DNA from: Candidatus Saccharimonadota bacterium | GTDB taxonomy: Bacteria > Patescibacteriota > Saccharimonadia > Saccharimonadales > SZUA-47 | Reading direction: 5' to 3' | Length of the DNA stretch: 13,514 nucleotides | Assembly (NCBI GenBank): GCA_003231925.1 | Contig: QIKK01000059.1 | Location: 1 to 13,514, forward strand | Shown here: in pieces, positions 5,551 through 13,243 of the stretch | How positions within the stretch are numbered: position 1 is the stretch's first letter | Layout: each line of letters starts with the position of its first letter | Notes under the pieces: model-generated | Told to the model about the DNA's origin: nothing | Databases searched by the model: none | The model's input: only the letters and a program-made list of their open reading frames with translations | Program-made: the position numbers and the translations under genes

Positions 5551-6330
5551 ATGAAGAAATACTATGCATTTATAATTATTGTTATCGTGTTCTTGCTTGG
5601 CGGAGCTTCTTTAACAATTTTTAGACAAAAAAAAGACACTCAAAATAGTAATTTTGTTACCTGGAAATTCAATAGGGATACAAATAACTGGGAATCTTCA
5701 AAAACTCCTCCAAAATGCTCAGCTCTTATATTTGAAACGCCAATAAATTTATCTAAGGTCACATCTATTCTTTATCCAGGACAGTATCGTGGAGGTAATT
5801 ATAAACCGCATGGTGGGTTTAGATATGATAATCCTAAGGTAAATAATCTAAAAGTAACTTCACCGATAGCAGGTTATGTTCAAGATGGAAATAGAAGAAT
5901 TGTTAGTAACGGGGCTGTTGAATATAATTTTGAGATAATAAATTCTTGCGGGATAATGATGAGATTTGATCACCTTACTAATTTATCTCCTGAATTCAAA
6001 AAATTAGCAGAAAGATTACCCAAACCAATCAAAGGAGATTCTAGAACAACAGTCTTATCACCCTATGTATCAGTTAAAAAGGGCGAATGGATTGGTACAC
6101 AAACAAAAACAGATGTGAATTTTGGTCTAGATTGGGGAGTATATGACCTAAGAAAAGAGAATAAGGCTTCAGAAAATCCAGCCTATAGAAAAGAACATCA
6201 AGAATATTCCCGGTTAAATTTCCATGCTCTATGTTGGCTTAATAATCTCCCGTCAAAGGAACAAGCTATTGCAAAAAAATTGCCTGCCGGAGACGAAAAT
6301 GTCGGTAAAAAAAGCGATTATTGTTATTAA
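5551..6330 (+). CDS. Membrane-anchored or secreted M23-like (LytM-fold) protein
   Basis: A 259-residue protein beginning with a short basic end and one hydrophobic segment (about 5-24), a signal anchor or signal peptide, so the rest lies outside the membrane. The middle resembles the M23/LytM peptidase fold: KPHGGFRYDN (85-94, with candidate zinc ligands H87 and D93), the beta-sheet segment KVTSPIAGYVQDGN (101-114), RFDHLTNLSPEF (138-149, H141) and VSVKKGEWIGTQ (173-184). In active LytM enzymes the first His and Asp are four residues apart and the third ligand is an HxH motif. Here the spacing is six and the first His of HxH is Phe, so it may be catalytically inactive or diverged. Three Cys residues after the membrane segment, plus one near the C-terminus, could form disulfides. 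No Shine-Dalgarno sequence precedes the ATG. The fold call is moderate and the function unknown. Confidence 0.55.
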   Translation: MKKYYAFIIIVIVFLLGGASLTIFRQKKDTQNSNFVTWKFNRDTNNWESSKTPPKCSALIFETPINLSKVTSILYPGQYRGGNYKPHGGFRYDNPKVNNLKVTSPIAGYVQDGNRRIVSNGAVEYNFEIINSCGIMMRFDHLTNLSPEFKKLAERLPKPIKGDSRTTVLSPYVSVKKGEWIGTQTKTDVNFGLDWGVYDLRKENKASENPAYRKEHQEYSRLNFHALCWLNNLPSKEQAIAKKLPAGDENVGKKSDYCY

Positions 6331-6630
6331 AATTCGTATCTCATAATCTTACCCTCGTATAACAAGGAGCATACGGTTCCCGCTAGAGGAGGACAAGCAA
6401 CTCTAGGCTCGAGCTTTACTTACCTAAACCCCCCACTTTGTTACAGAAGAATCTTCAGATCATCCACTCGTTTTAACTCTGCTACGCGGAGCTCCAGGAA
6501 AGCAACGGATACCCAAAAGTTATTTCCGTAGACCTTTCGGGATTTGTTATAATAAGCTTTAGATTATCTGTGAGCATTGTGTGAAATTTATCTGACTTTT
6601 AATAATTTAATCAATTACTGAGGAAATAAT
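6331..6630. other. 300-bp intergenic region with the recurring motif and a promoter
   Basis: No gene is apparent. The motif at 6359-6379 matches that after the dCTP deaminase-like gene. The following stretch has a GC-richer, possibly structured section (6380-6500), including CTAGAG/CTCTAG (6383-6388 with 6401-6406). The end of the region carries the promoter and ribosome binding site of the methyltransferase gene. Confidence 0.45.
6545..6553 (+). promoter_or_regulatory. Extended -10 promoter of the methyltransferase gene
   Basis: TGTTATAAT is a perfect extended -10 element (TG, one base, TATAAT). No good -35 box is visible 16-18 bp upstream, which an extended -10 can tolerate. The start would be near 6560, giving a leader of about 70 nt. 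Confidence 0.6.
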
Positions 6631-7245
6631 ATGCTAAATGACCACTGGGATAAAATATTTAAAACTACATCTGATGAGAAGCTTGGTTGGTATGAGAAAG
6701 ATTTTACTCAGTCATTAAAATATATAAATCTAGTCCCTAATCTAAGTGAAAAAGTTGTCTTTCTCTCAGGAGCAGGGACAACAAAGCTTGTTGATCAATT
6801 ACTTGGAAAAACAAAAAAATTAATACTAAACGACATTAGCACAGAGGCTCTATCCATCTTAAAAAACAGATTAAAAAATGTTAAACAAGAAATAGAATAT
6901 ATAGTTTCAGACATTTCTTTGGAGTTGCCAACTAAAAATAATTTGATTGATCTTTGGATTGATCGAGCGGTTTTACATTTTTTGACAGACGAAAACGATA
7001 TTAACGGGTATTTTAATAACCTCAATAAAAAACTTAAAGTAGGCGGATACGTACTTTTTGCCGAGTTCTCAAGTAATGGTGCTACAAAATGTGCTGGATT
7101 AAACCTACATAGATATTCACTGGAAGAGCTGAAAGATAGATGCTCTGATAATTTCAAATTAATTAAGCATGATTACTATACCTTCAAAAATCCCGGCGGT
7201 GATGAAAGACCTTACATCTATTGTCTTTTCAAAAGGCTAAATTAA
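6631..7245 (+). CDS. Class I SAM-dependent methyltransferase
   Basis: A 204-residue cytoplasmic protein of a well-known small methyltransferase family that opens with HWDKIFKTTSDEKLGWYE (5-22). SAM-binding motif I is VVFLSGAGTTKLVDQLL (42-58), an atypical GxG loop seen in this family. D68 in LILNDIS is the likely ribose-binding acid, and D94 in IVSDI corresponds to motif III. The signature DLWIDRAVLHFLTDE (107-121), then KLKVGGYVLFAEFSSNGATKCAGLNLHRYSLEEL (134-167), match the family closely. The substrate is not known. The ATG at 6631 is supported by GAGGAA at 6620-6625. It is the last gene of the AT-rich accessory stretch and is transcribed alone. Confidence 0.85.
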   Translation: MLNDHWDKIFKTTSDEKLGWYEKDFTQSLKYINLVPNLSEKVVFLSGAGTTKLVDQLLGKTKKLILNDISTEALSILKNRLKNVKQEIEYIVSDISLELPTKNNLIDLWIDRAVLHFLTDENDINGYFNNLNKKLKVGGYVLFAEFSSNGATKCAGLNLHRYSLEELKDRCSDNFKLIKHDYYTFKNPGGDERPYIYCLFKRLN

Positions 7246-7288
7246 GAACAGTCGCGTTGGACAGTCGATGCCAAGAAATGTAGTTTTA

Positions 7289-7297
7289 TGCTACAAT
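7289..7297 (+). promoter_or_regulatory. Extended -10 promoter of the slipin gene
   Basis: TGCTACAAT (TG, one base, TACAAT) matches an extended -10. The -35 position (TGCCAA, 7269-7274, 17-bp spacing) is poor. Transcription would start near 7304, just upstream of the very strong ribosome binding site AAAGGAGGAGG at 7311-7321. Confidence 0.6.
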
Positions 7298-7325
7298 TTA
7301 AGTAGTAATTAAAGGAGGAGGAATA

Positions 7326-8147
7326 GTGGGAGCTTTTATTGGATTATTTATAATTTTTGGACTACCGTTACTGTTTGTTTTTGTGACTGGTGTCCGCATA
7401 GTTAAGCAATATGAAGAAGGAATTATCTTAAGATTGGGTAAATATAAAAGTACAAAAAGTGCTGGATTTAGATTTATTATCCCATTTGGTATTGACCATA
7501 TGATTAAGGCAGACCTGCGTTTAATGACCGTGGATATTCCGCGTCAAGAGGTTATTACTAAAGATAACGTTACTATCAATGTTGATGCCGTTGTTTACTA
7601 TAGAATTTCTGACATCGTAAAAGCGGTACTAGACGTACAGAATTATAGGATGGCAACGGCACAATATGCTCAAGCTGCTCTGCGTGACGTAGTGGGTAAG
7701 GTGGAATTGGATGTTTTATTGAGCGAGAGGGATAGGGTTAGCGATGAGATTCAAACCATAGTTGATAAAGCAACTGAGCCGTGGGGTATAGATGTTAAAG
7801 ACGTAAATATCCAGAATGTAGAATTACCTAATGACATGAAACGGGTCATTGCCAAACAAGCTGAAGCCGAACGAGAGAAAAGAGCTGTGATTGTCAAAGC
7901 GCAGGGTGAATTGCAAGCCTCTGAAAATCTGGCTCAGGCTGCTCGTAAACTTGCCAGCACACCAGGTGCGTTGCACCTAAGGACTCTAGCTACATTGAAT
8001 GACCTAAGCTCTGACCAGTCTAATACTGTGATATTTGCCGTTCCTCTAGAAGTTCTTAGAGCTTTTGAGAGTGTTCCTGGTGATGGAGCTAAAAAAACTC
8101 TGCAAAATATTGCTAAAAAGGTCATAAATCAGGCAACAGAGCGGTAA
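7326..8147 (+). CDS. Slipin (stomatin/prohibitin SPFH-domain protein)
   Basis: A 273-residue protein with one N-terminal membrane segment (about 3-22) and a band 7/SPFH domain (about 24-195): RIVKQYEEGIILRLGKYKS, GFRFIIPFGID, DLRLMTVDIPRQEVITKDNVTINVDAVVYYRI. A helical, coiled-coil part follows, with QAEAEREKRAVIVKAQGELQASENLAQAA. Slipins form oligomeric rings that scaffold membrane microdomains and often modulate membrane proteases. The more usual partner NfeD is absent; here the neighbours are LemA and the HtpX protease, which supports a membrane quality-control role. The start is GTG, with an almost perfect Shine-Dalgarno sequence 4-5 bp upstream. The downstream gene begins 35 bp after the stop with its own promoter. 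Confidence 0.92.
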   Translation: MGAFIGLFIIFGLPLLFVFVTGVRIVKQYEEGIILRLGKYKSTKSAGFRFIIPFGIDHMIKADLRLMTVDIPRQEVITKDNVTINVDAVVYYRISDIVKAVLDVQNYRMATAQYAQAALRDVVGKVELDVLLSERDRVSDEIQTIVDKATEPWGIDVKDVNIQNVELPNDMKRVIAKQAEAEREKRAVIVKAQGELQASENLAQAARKLASTPGALHLRTLATLNDLSSDQSNTVIFAVPLEVLRAFESVPGDGAKKTLQNIAKKVINQATER

Positions 8148-8150
8148 TAG

Positions 8151-8159
8151 TGATACAAT
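8151..8159 (+). promoter_or_regulatory. Extended -10 promoter before lemA
   Basis: TGATACAAT forms an extended -10 only a few bases after the slipin stop codon. Transcription would start near 8166, leaving a leader of about 17 nt that contains GAGGAGGAG. It allows lemA and the genes beyond to be transcribed independently of slipin. Confidence 0.55.
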
Positions 8160-8182
8160 ATAAGTAATAACGAGGAGGAGAT

Positions 8183-8740
8183 ATGGTTTGGATACTATTG
8201 ATAGCTGCAGGTATTCTTGTGGTTATAATTGTTGGGATATATAACAGGTTAGTTAAAGCTAAAGTTCGTGTAAATGAAGCCTGGAGTGATATTACGGTTC
8301 AGCTAAAAAGGCGTGTAGATTTAATCCCGAATCTAGTTGAAACAGTTAAAGGTTATGCAAAACACGAAAAATCAGTGTTTGAAGAAGTAACAAAAGCTCG
8401 CGCCGCTATGACTGGTGCAGGTAACGTTGCCGATACTGCTAAGGCTGATAATATGCTGACGGGTGCACTAAAAAGCTTGTTTGCGGTTGCTGAGGCATAT
8501 CCTGATTTGAAAGCTAATACTAATTTTCAAGATTTACAAAATGAGTTAACCGATACTGAAGATAAGATTCAAGCCGCTCGTCGTTTTTACAACGCTTCTG
8601 TGCGTGATTTGAATACTAAGATTACAGTTTTTCCTTCAGTGATTTTTGCTAAAATACTTGGGTTTACACGACGTGAGTTCTACGTATTAGATGCTACCGA
8701 ACAAGCAGCAGCTGAAAAGCCAGTAGATGTAAAATTCTGA
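8183..8740 (+). CDS. lemA: LemA family protein
   Basis: A 185-residue protein with one N-terminal membrane segment (about 2-20), a short-N-terminus topology, followed by an all-helical domain. The diagnostic LemA pattern is clear: YNRLVKAKVRVNEAWSDITVQLKRRVDLIPNLVETVKGYAKHE (20-62), FEEVTKARAAM, then AYPDLKANTNFQDLQNELTDTEDKIQAARRFYNASVRDLNTKI, ending near FPSVIFAKILGF. LemA proteins are conserved helical membrane proteins of unknown biochemical role, frequently encoded beside HtpX-type proteases as here. The ATG follows a strong Shine-Dalgarno sequence (GAGGAGGAG, 8172-8180). Length is normal for the family. Confidence 0.95.
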   Translation: MVWILLIAAGILVVIIVGIYNRLVKAKVRVNEAWSDITVQLKRRVDLIPNLVETVKGYAKHEKSVFEEVTKARAAMTGAGNVADTAKADNMLTGALKSLFAVAEAYPDLKANTNFQDLQNELTDTEDKIQAARRFYNASVRDLNTKITVFPSVIFAKILGFTRREFYVLDATEQAAAEKPVDVKF

Positions 8741-8791
8741 GCTATACTGATAGTATATCTGATAAAGATATGAAAAAATTAAGAAAGAATG

Positions 8792-8819
8792 ACGGTAGGT
8801 AATTATAGGTATCTGCCGT
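8792..8819 (+). promoter_or_regulatory. RNA hairpin directly upstream of the htpX ribosome binding site
   Basis: ACGGTAGGTA (8792-8801) and TATCTGCCGT (8810-8819) form a 10-bp stem with two G-T wobbles and an 8-base loop. It ends one base before the AAGGA ribosome binding site (8820-8824). There is no T tail, so it is not an intrinsic terminator. Its place suggests control of htpX translation or mRNA stability. Confidence 0.45.
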
Positions 8820-8829
8820 AAGGAATGAT

Positions 8830-9708
8830 ATGTATTCAGAGATAGAAGCCAATAAACGGAAGACGGTAATATTAATAGTGGCGTTTTTGGTATTAATTGG
8901 TCTTCTATCATTTTTTGCTGGTAGTTACTTCGGTAGCTATACAATTACTATTGGAGCTCTCATTGGCTCGTTAATTTACGTGCTTATCAGTTATATGGGG
9001 GCTGCAAAAGTGGCTCTAGCTTTTAACGGTGCTAAAGAGATTGAGAAAAAAGATAATCCCAGGCTATGGCGGATAGTAGAGAACCTCGCTATTACTAACG
9101 GCTTGCCGATGCCTAAAGTTTATATTATGGATGATCCTGGTTTGAATGCTTTTGCTACTGGTAGAGATCCAGACCATTCTCATGTTGCTATTACTTCTGG
9201 ACTTTTGAATTCACTGGAAGATAGTGAAGTTCAAGGGGTTATGGCACACGAAATGGGACATGTTAAGAATTATGATATAAGAGTTGGTATGATTGTTTTT
9301 GGCTTGGTAGCAATAATATCAATATTGGCAGATATCTTTTTAAGAATTAGTTTTTTTGGTGGTGGCGATGATGATAATAACAGTAGCCCCTTATTAATGA
9401 TAGCTGGTTTTGCAGCAATGATACTGGCACCAATTATTGCTATTTTTATCCAAGCAGCAATATCTAGAAAACGGGAATATTTGGCCGATGCAACCGGAGT
9501 AATGACGACTCGCTATCCAGAAGGTTTGGCTAGAGCTTTAGAGAAAATTCGTGATCGTGGATCAACCATGAAGCGTCAGAATACCTCCACCGCACATCTA
9601 TTTTTTGCCAGCCCGCTAAAACGCAAAAGATTCACGTCGTTGCTCAGCACTCACCCCCCCATAGAAGATCGTATACAAAGATTGCGAGCTATGGGGTCAA
9701 AGATGTAA
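8830..9708 (+). CDS. htpX: Membrane zinc metalloprotease HtpX
   Basis: A 292-residue M48-family integral membrane protease. Two N-terminal membrane helices (about 11-30 and 38-58) lead into the cytosolic domain, with MPKVYIMDDPGLNAFATGRDPDHSHVAIT (94-122), the catalytic HEMGH (H140, E141, H144) and the third zinc ligand E216 in KREYLADATG. A second membrane hairpin lies between them (about 151-172 and 187-210). The C-terminus LLSTHPPIEDRIQRLRAM is typical. HtpX degrades misfolded membrane proteins together with FtsH. A Gly/Asp/Asn-rich stretch (GGGDDDNNSS, 177-186) marks the loop between the helices. It lies 89 bp after lemA, with a hairpin before AAGGA, and is followed after 4 bp by a membrane-protein gene. 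Confidence 0.96.
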   Translation: MYSEIEANKRKTVILIVAFLVLIGLLSFFAGSYFGSYTITIGALIGSLIYVLISYMGAAKVALAFNGAKEIEKKDNPRLWRIVENLAITNGLPMPKVYIMDDPGLNAFATGRDPDHSHVAITSGLLNSLEDSEVQGVMAHEMGHVKNYDIRVGMIVFGLVAIISILADIFLRISFFGGGDDDNNSSPLLMIAGFAAMILAPIIAIFIQAAISRKREYLADATGVMTTRYPEGLARALEKIRDRGSTMKRQNTSTAHLFFASPLKRKRFTSLLSTHPPIEDRIQRLRAMGSKM

Positions 9709-9712
9709 TATT

Positions 9713-10672
9713 ATGACTAAAAATAAACAAAAGACTATAGTAAAGCTCCCTAAATTACTGGCATTTAACGCGAAATTACGGAAAAAGCCAATTTATAAAA
9801 GCTTTCGACTACACCGAAGAATTAAACATCACAATTCAAAACTACCAAGTTGGTGGGGGTTGCTTAAAAAATCTGTTCATTTGATGAGCGCCAATAGAAA
9901 AGCTATCTTTGTATTCTTTATTGTTTATGGTTTTTTGAACCTACTCTTGGTGCGTGGCTTTGCTAGTCAGATAGATGTTGGAGCTTTGCGGGAATCTTTT
10001 AGGAATATTGTAGGTGATAATTCATTGAGCTTACTTTCAGGATTTACGGCTTTCGGGCTAATTGTAGACTCAACAGCTCAAGGCACAGGTCAAGTCGCAC
10101 AAGTTTACCAGACATTTTTACTGGTTATTTCTAGCCTTTCAATAATCTGGCTTTATCGTCAACAACAAGCTGGCAATAAAGTCAGTATGAAGATGGCTTT
10201 TTATCGGGGAATGTACCCTTTGGTACCTTTTCTTTTAATCATATTGGTAATTGGACTCCAATTTATACCTGCGATGATTGGTAATTTCTTTTACTCGGCG
10301 GTTCTAAGCAGTGGCCTGGCTATTGGTGGTGTAGAAAAAGTATCTTGGTTGTTATTCTTTTTATCAACCCTGCTACTCTCACTATATATGATTAGTAGCT
10401 CAGCAATTGCGTTATATGTTGTTACCTTGCCAGAGATGACTCCAATGATGGCTTTACGACAAGCGCGCGAACTGGTTAGATATCGTAGAGTAGATATTTT
10501 ACTAAAGACCATCGCAATTGTTTTTGTTATACTTGCTTCATTATTTATCGTAGTACTACCCGTTATATTTATCGCCCCAGCTCTTGCGGAGTGGATATTC
10601 TTTTCAGTAACAGTATTAGGAGTTCCTCTGGTTAACGGCTATATGTTCAGTTTATATAGAGAATTACTATGA
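9713..10672 (+). CDS. Polytopic membrane protein, UPF0259/GPDPase-membrane-domain-like
   Basis: A 319-residue protein with a strongly basic, hydrophilic N-terminus (residues 1-57, many Lys/Arg/His) and about six membrane segments (roughly 64-82, 130-148, 168-190, 210-238, 263-287, 290-312). The segment MMALRQARELVRYRRVDILLKTIAIVFVI (245-273) resembles the ALRxSxxLVRGRRWxVL motif of UPF0259/GPDPase-membrane-domain proteins, whose function is unclear; this is a weak, by-eye likeness. The gene begins 4 bp after htpX and overlaps ligA by ATGA, so it is translated within the same operon. No good ribosome binding site of its own is visible, which points to coupling with htpX. The basic tail could contact nucleic acid or phospholipid headgroups (inference). 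Confidence 0.7.
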   Translation: MTKNKQKTIVKLPKLLAFNAKLRKKPIYKSFRLHRRIKHHNSKLPSWWGLLKKSVHLMSANRKAIFVFFIVYGFLNLLLVRGFASQIDVGALRESFRNIVGDNSLSLLSGFTAFGLIVDSTAQGTGQVAQVYQTFLLVISSLSIIWLYRQQQAGNKVSMKMAFYRGMYPLVPFLLIILVIGLQFIPAMIGNFFYSAVLSSGLAIGGVEKVSWLLFFLSTLLLSLYMISSSAIALYVVTLPEMTPMMALRQARELVRYRRVDILLKTIAIVFVILASLFIVVLPVIFIAPALAEWIFFSVTVLGVPLVNGYMFSLYRELL

Positions 10673-12678
10673 GCGTTCCTAATAGTAAACGCTATTCTGA
10701 ACTTGTTAAGTTACTTAATAAATACAGTTATGAATACCATGCTTTGGATAAACCTACAGTTACAGATGCAGTCTACGATGGACTGATGAAAGAGCTGGAG
10801 AATTTTGAAGGCTTACACCCCGACATGATTGCTAAAGATTCACCTAGTCAACGAGTTGGCAGTAGTATATCGAAATCTTTTGAAAAGTATCAACACAAAA
10901 CAACTATGATAAGTTTACTGGATTGTTTTTCAGAAAGTGAAGCTAAAGCTTGGCTAGAGCGTATAGCGAAAATTAATCCAAAAGCACTAAAAACTAACTT
11001 TTGGGTGGACTCAAAAAAAGATGGCCTGGCCTGTGCTTTGCATTATCAAGACGGACAATTACTGCGAGCAGTGACAAGAGGTGACGGTAAGACGGGCGAA
11101 GTTGTGACTGCTAACATCAGGACTATCAAAACAGTGCCATTAAGCCTAAATCCAGAGCACCCCTTTTTTAAGGGATATACTGAGGTACGTGGTGAGATAA
11201 TCATGACAAAATTAGACTTTGATGCATTAAATAAAAAGCGTGATTTATCTGGCTTAGCACGTTTTATGAATCCTAGAAATTTAGCCGCAGGCACTATCCG
11301 TCAACTAGACCCTAGAAAAGTAGCCGAGCGACCATTGAGGTTTCATGGCTACGATCTTATCCGGCAAGATAGTACTGAGATTAAAACTAATGAACAGGCT
11401 TACAAGGATATGCGAAGATTAGGTTTTTATACTGATTCTGAGGCTCATCTGGAGTTAGATTTTCCTGCTGTTTTAGAGTATGCCCATAATTTTGCTAAGA
11501 AAAGACTACAATTACCGTATAATACTGACGGTTTAGTCATAAAAATAAACAATCGTAAACTTTATGATTCTCTGGGTAGTGTTGGTAAAAATCCACGGGG
11601 GGCAATTGCCTATAAATATCCAGCTGAAGAAGCTACAACCGTAATAAAGGATATCGTGATTAGTATTGGTAGAACTGGTGCCGCCACACCAGTAGCAGTT
11701 TTTGACCCAGTAATTGTGGCTGGAACAACTGTTCGGCACGCCTCATTACATAACGCAGATGAAATTGAGCGAAAAGATATCAGGGTTGGCGATACGGTGG
11801 TTATTTATAAGGCTGGTGACATTATTCCTCAAGTCCAAAGAGTTATTAAAGAGCTAAGGACTGACGGCGCAAAACGGTTTTTTTATGATACAGAATTGGA
11901 ACGTCAATATCCTGAACTTGAGTTTGAGCGTCCAGATGGCGAGGCAGTCTACAGGGTGAAGGGGGCGTCCGCACAAATTTTATTAGAACGAGGCTTGCAA
12001 CACTTTTCTTCGAAAGGAGCTTTAGACATTGACGGGATGGGTCAAAAAAATGTCGAAATCCTGGTGGGTAATGGACTAGTAAAAGATTTTGCAGACATCT
12101 ATATCCTGACGGAGCAACAAATTAAAGGGTTAGAGCGTTTTGCAAGTTTATCGGCTTCTAATCTGGTGCGTGCTATAGCTGACAAAAAAAACCCCTCTTT
12201 GAACCGTTTTATTTTTGGGCTTGGTATTCGGCACGTTGGTGCCCAAACAGCAATAGATTTAGCTAATCATTATAAGAAATTAGATAATTTAGGTACGGCA
12301 ACATACGCAGATTTGAAGCAAGTTGATGGTGTAGGTGAAATAGTAGCAGAATCGATATTGGCTTGGTTTGTAGACGAAGACAATCAAGCTCTATTGGCGA
12401 AATTTCGTAGATTAGGAGTTTGGCCCCAGGATGTATTAAGAACAAAAAGCTTTCTTTCTGGACAGAGTTTTGTGATTACTGGAAGTCTACAGAATATGAG
12501 TAGAGACGAGGTTGCTACAAAAATACGAGCTTTAGGAGGTGTTTTTCAAAGCAGTGTAGCAAAAGGCACCGACTATCTAGTTATTGGTGAGAATGCTGGT
12601 CATTCTAAAGTTGATAAAGCAAATAAATTAGGTACTAAAGTTATTAATGAACAGGAATTTAAGAAATTAATAAAATGA
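10669..12678 (+). CDS. ligA: NAD-dependent DNA ligase lacking zinc-finger cysteines
   Basis: A full-length 669-residue LigA that seals DNA nicks using NAD+. Domain order: Ia (YEYHALDKPTVTDAVYD, 21-37, the NAD-binding Tyr/His/Asp residues intact); adenylation domain with catalytic K116 in KKDG (116-119), TRGDGKTGE (136-144), RFMNPRNLAAGTIRQLDP (198-215) and NTDGLVIKI (285-293); OB fold with GRTGAATPVAVFDPV (334-348) and RVGDTVVIYKAGDIIPQV (372-389); helix-hairpin-helix region (about 450-585, GLGIRHVGAQTA); and a C-terminal BRCT domain (about 595-668). The usual four-cysteine zinc finger should lie at about 400-437, but no Cys is present there; the whole protein has only C86 and C122. The Glu before the KxDG lysine is Asp. 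It is translationally coupled by ATGA overlaps to both neighbours. Confidence 0.95.
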   Translation: MSVPNSKRYSELVKLLNKYSYEYHALDKPTVTDAVYDGLMKELENFEGLHPDMIAKDSPSQRVGSSISKSFEKYQHKTTMISLLDCFSESEAKAWLERIAKINPKALKTNFWVDSKKDGLACALHYQDGQLLRAVTRGDGKTGEVVTANIRTIKTVPLSLNPEHPFFKGYTEVRGEIIMTKLDFDALNKKRDLSGLARFMNPRNLAAGTIRQLDPRKVAERPLRFHGYDLIRQDSTEIKTNEQAYKDMRRLGFYTDSEAHLELDFPAVLEYAHNFAKKRLQLPYNTDGLVIKINNRKLYDSLGSVGKNPRGAIAYKYPAEEATTVIKDIVISIGRTGAATPVAVFDPVIVAGTTVRHASLHNADEIERKDIRVGDTVVIYKAGDIIPQVQRVIKELRTDGAKRFFYDTELERQYPELEFERPDGEAVYRVKGASAQILLERGLQHFSSKGALDIDGMGQKNVEILVGNGLVKDFADIYILTEQQIKGLERFASLSASNLVRAIADKKNPSLNRFIFGLGIRHVGAQTAIDLANHYKKLDNLGTATYADLKQVDGVGEIVAESILAWFVDEDNQALLAKFRRLGVWPQDVLRTKSFLSGQSFVITGSLQNMSRDEVATKIRALGGVFQSSVAKGTDYLVIGENAGHSKVDKANKLGTKVINEQEFKKLIK

Positions 12679-13223
12679 GAGATGTCGTTTTTGTAACTGG
12701 TAACAGCCATAAAATTAAATATTTTTCCGAAATGGTAGGTTTTAAAGTCCCAAATTTAATAAAGGATATACAAGAAGTTCAGTCGTCTGATATTAGAGAA
12801 GTGATTGAGTATAAAGCAAAGCAAGCTTATGATTATGCTAACCAGCCAATTCTTGTGGAAGATACACGGTTATCATTTCAGGCTTTGGGCGGATTGCCGG
12901 GTACTTTTATAAAGTGGTTTTTGGCTGATCTTGGAGTGGATGGTTTGTGCAAAATGCTGAATGGTTTTAGCGATAGGAGCGCTGTGGCGGGTGCTGCTTT
13001 TGCTTATTATGATGGGAAGATCATGAAAATTTTTGAGAAAGAACTGATTGGTAAAATTGCCAAAAAGCCAAAAGGTAGTAGTGGTTTTGGCTGGAATAGT
13101 ATCTTCAAACCTGATGGAACTAGTATGACGTTGGGTGAAATGGACGAGGATGAATTTAAATTTTGGTACGCAAAAATAAAGCCCTTTCAAGAACTAAAAG
13201 ATTTTCTAAAAAACAGTAACTAA
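12675..13223 (+). CDS. ITPase/HAM1-family pyrophosphatase, eukaryotic ITPA-like
   Basis: A 182-residue non-canonical purine NTP pyrophosphatase homologue, a family that removes ITP, dITP and XTP from the nucleotide pool. Motifs are FVTGNSHKIKYF (6-17; family TGNxxKxxE), LVEDTRLSFQALGGLPGTFIKWFL (60-83), GFSDRSA (97-103) and GFGWNSIFKPDG (138-149). The LVEDTxLxFxALGGLPGxxIKWFL run and the DIxExQ segment resemble eukaryotic/archaeal-type ITPA more than Escherichia coli RdgB. The C-terminal SHR motif, which recognises the purine base, is not evident: the aligned part reads DEFKFWYAKIKPFQEL (155-170). Specificity may therefore differ. The ATG overlaps the ligA stop (ATGA), coupling pool sanitation with ligation. 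No terminator is obvious directly after it. Confidence 0.85.
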   Translation: MRDVVFVTGNSHKIKYFSEMVGFKVPNLIKDIQEVQSSDIREVIEYKAKQAYDYANQPILVEDTRLSFQALGGLPGTFIKWFLADLGVDGLCKMLNGFSDRSAVAGAAFAYYDGKIMKIFEKELIGKIAKKPKGSSGFGWNSIFKPDGTSMTLGEMDEDEFKFWYAKIKPFQELKDFLKNSN

Positions 13224-13243
13224 TTCTAAAAAATAGACATAAG

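Noticed and set aside
6357..6552. TATAACAA...TTGTTATA as paired ends of an attC-like site
   Set aside because: The right-hand arm is the perfect extended -10 promoter of the methyltransferase gene, and internal arms do not pair with matching spacing.
125..13223. Recoded TGA (glycine) as in Gracilibacteria
   Set aside because: TGA ends the DUF1059, LemA, membrane-protein and LigA genes at family-typical lengths, and no gene reads through one.
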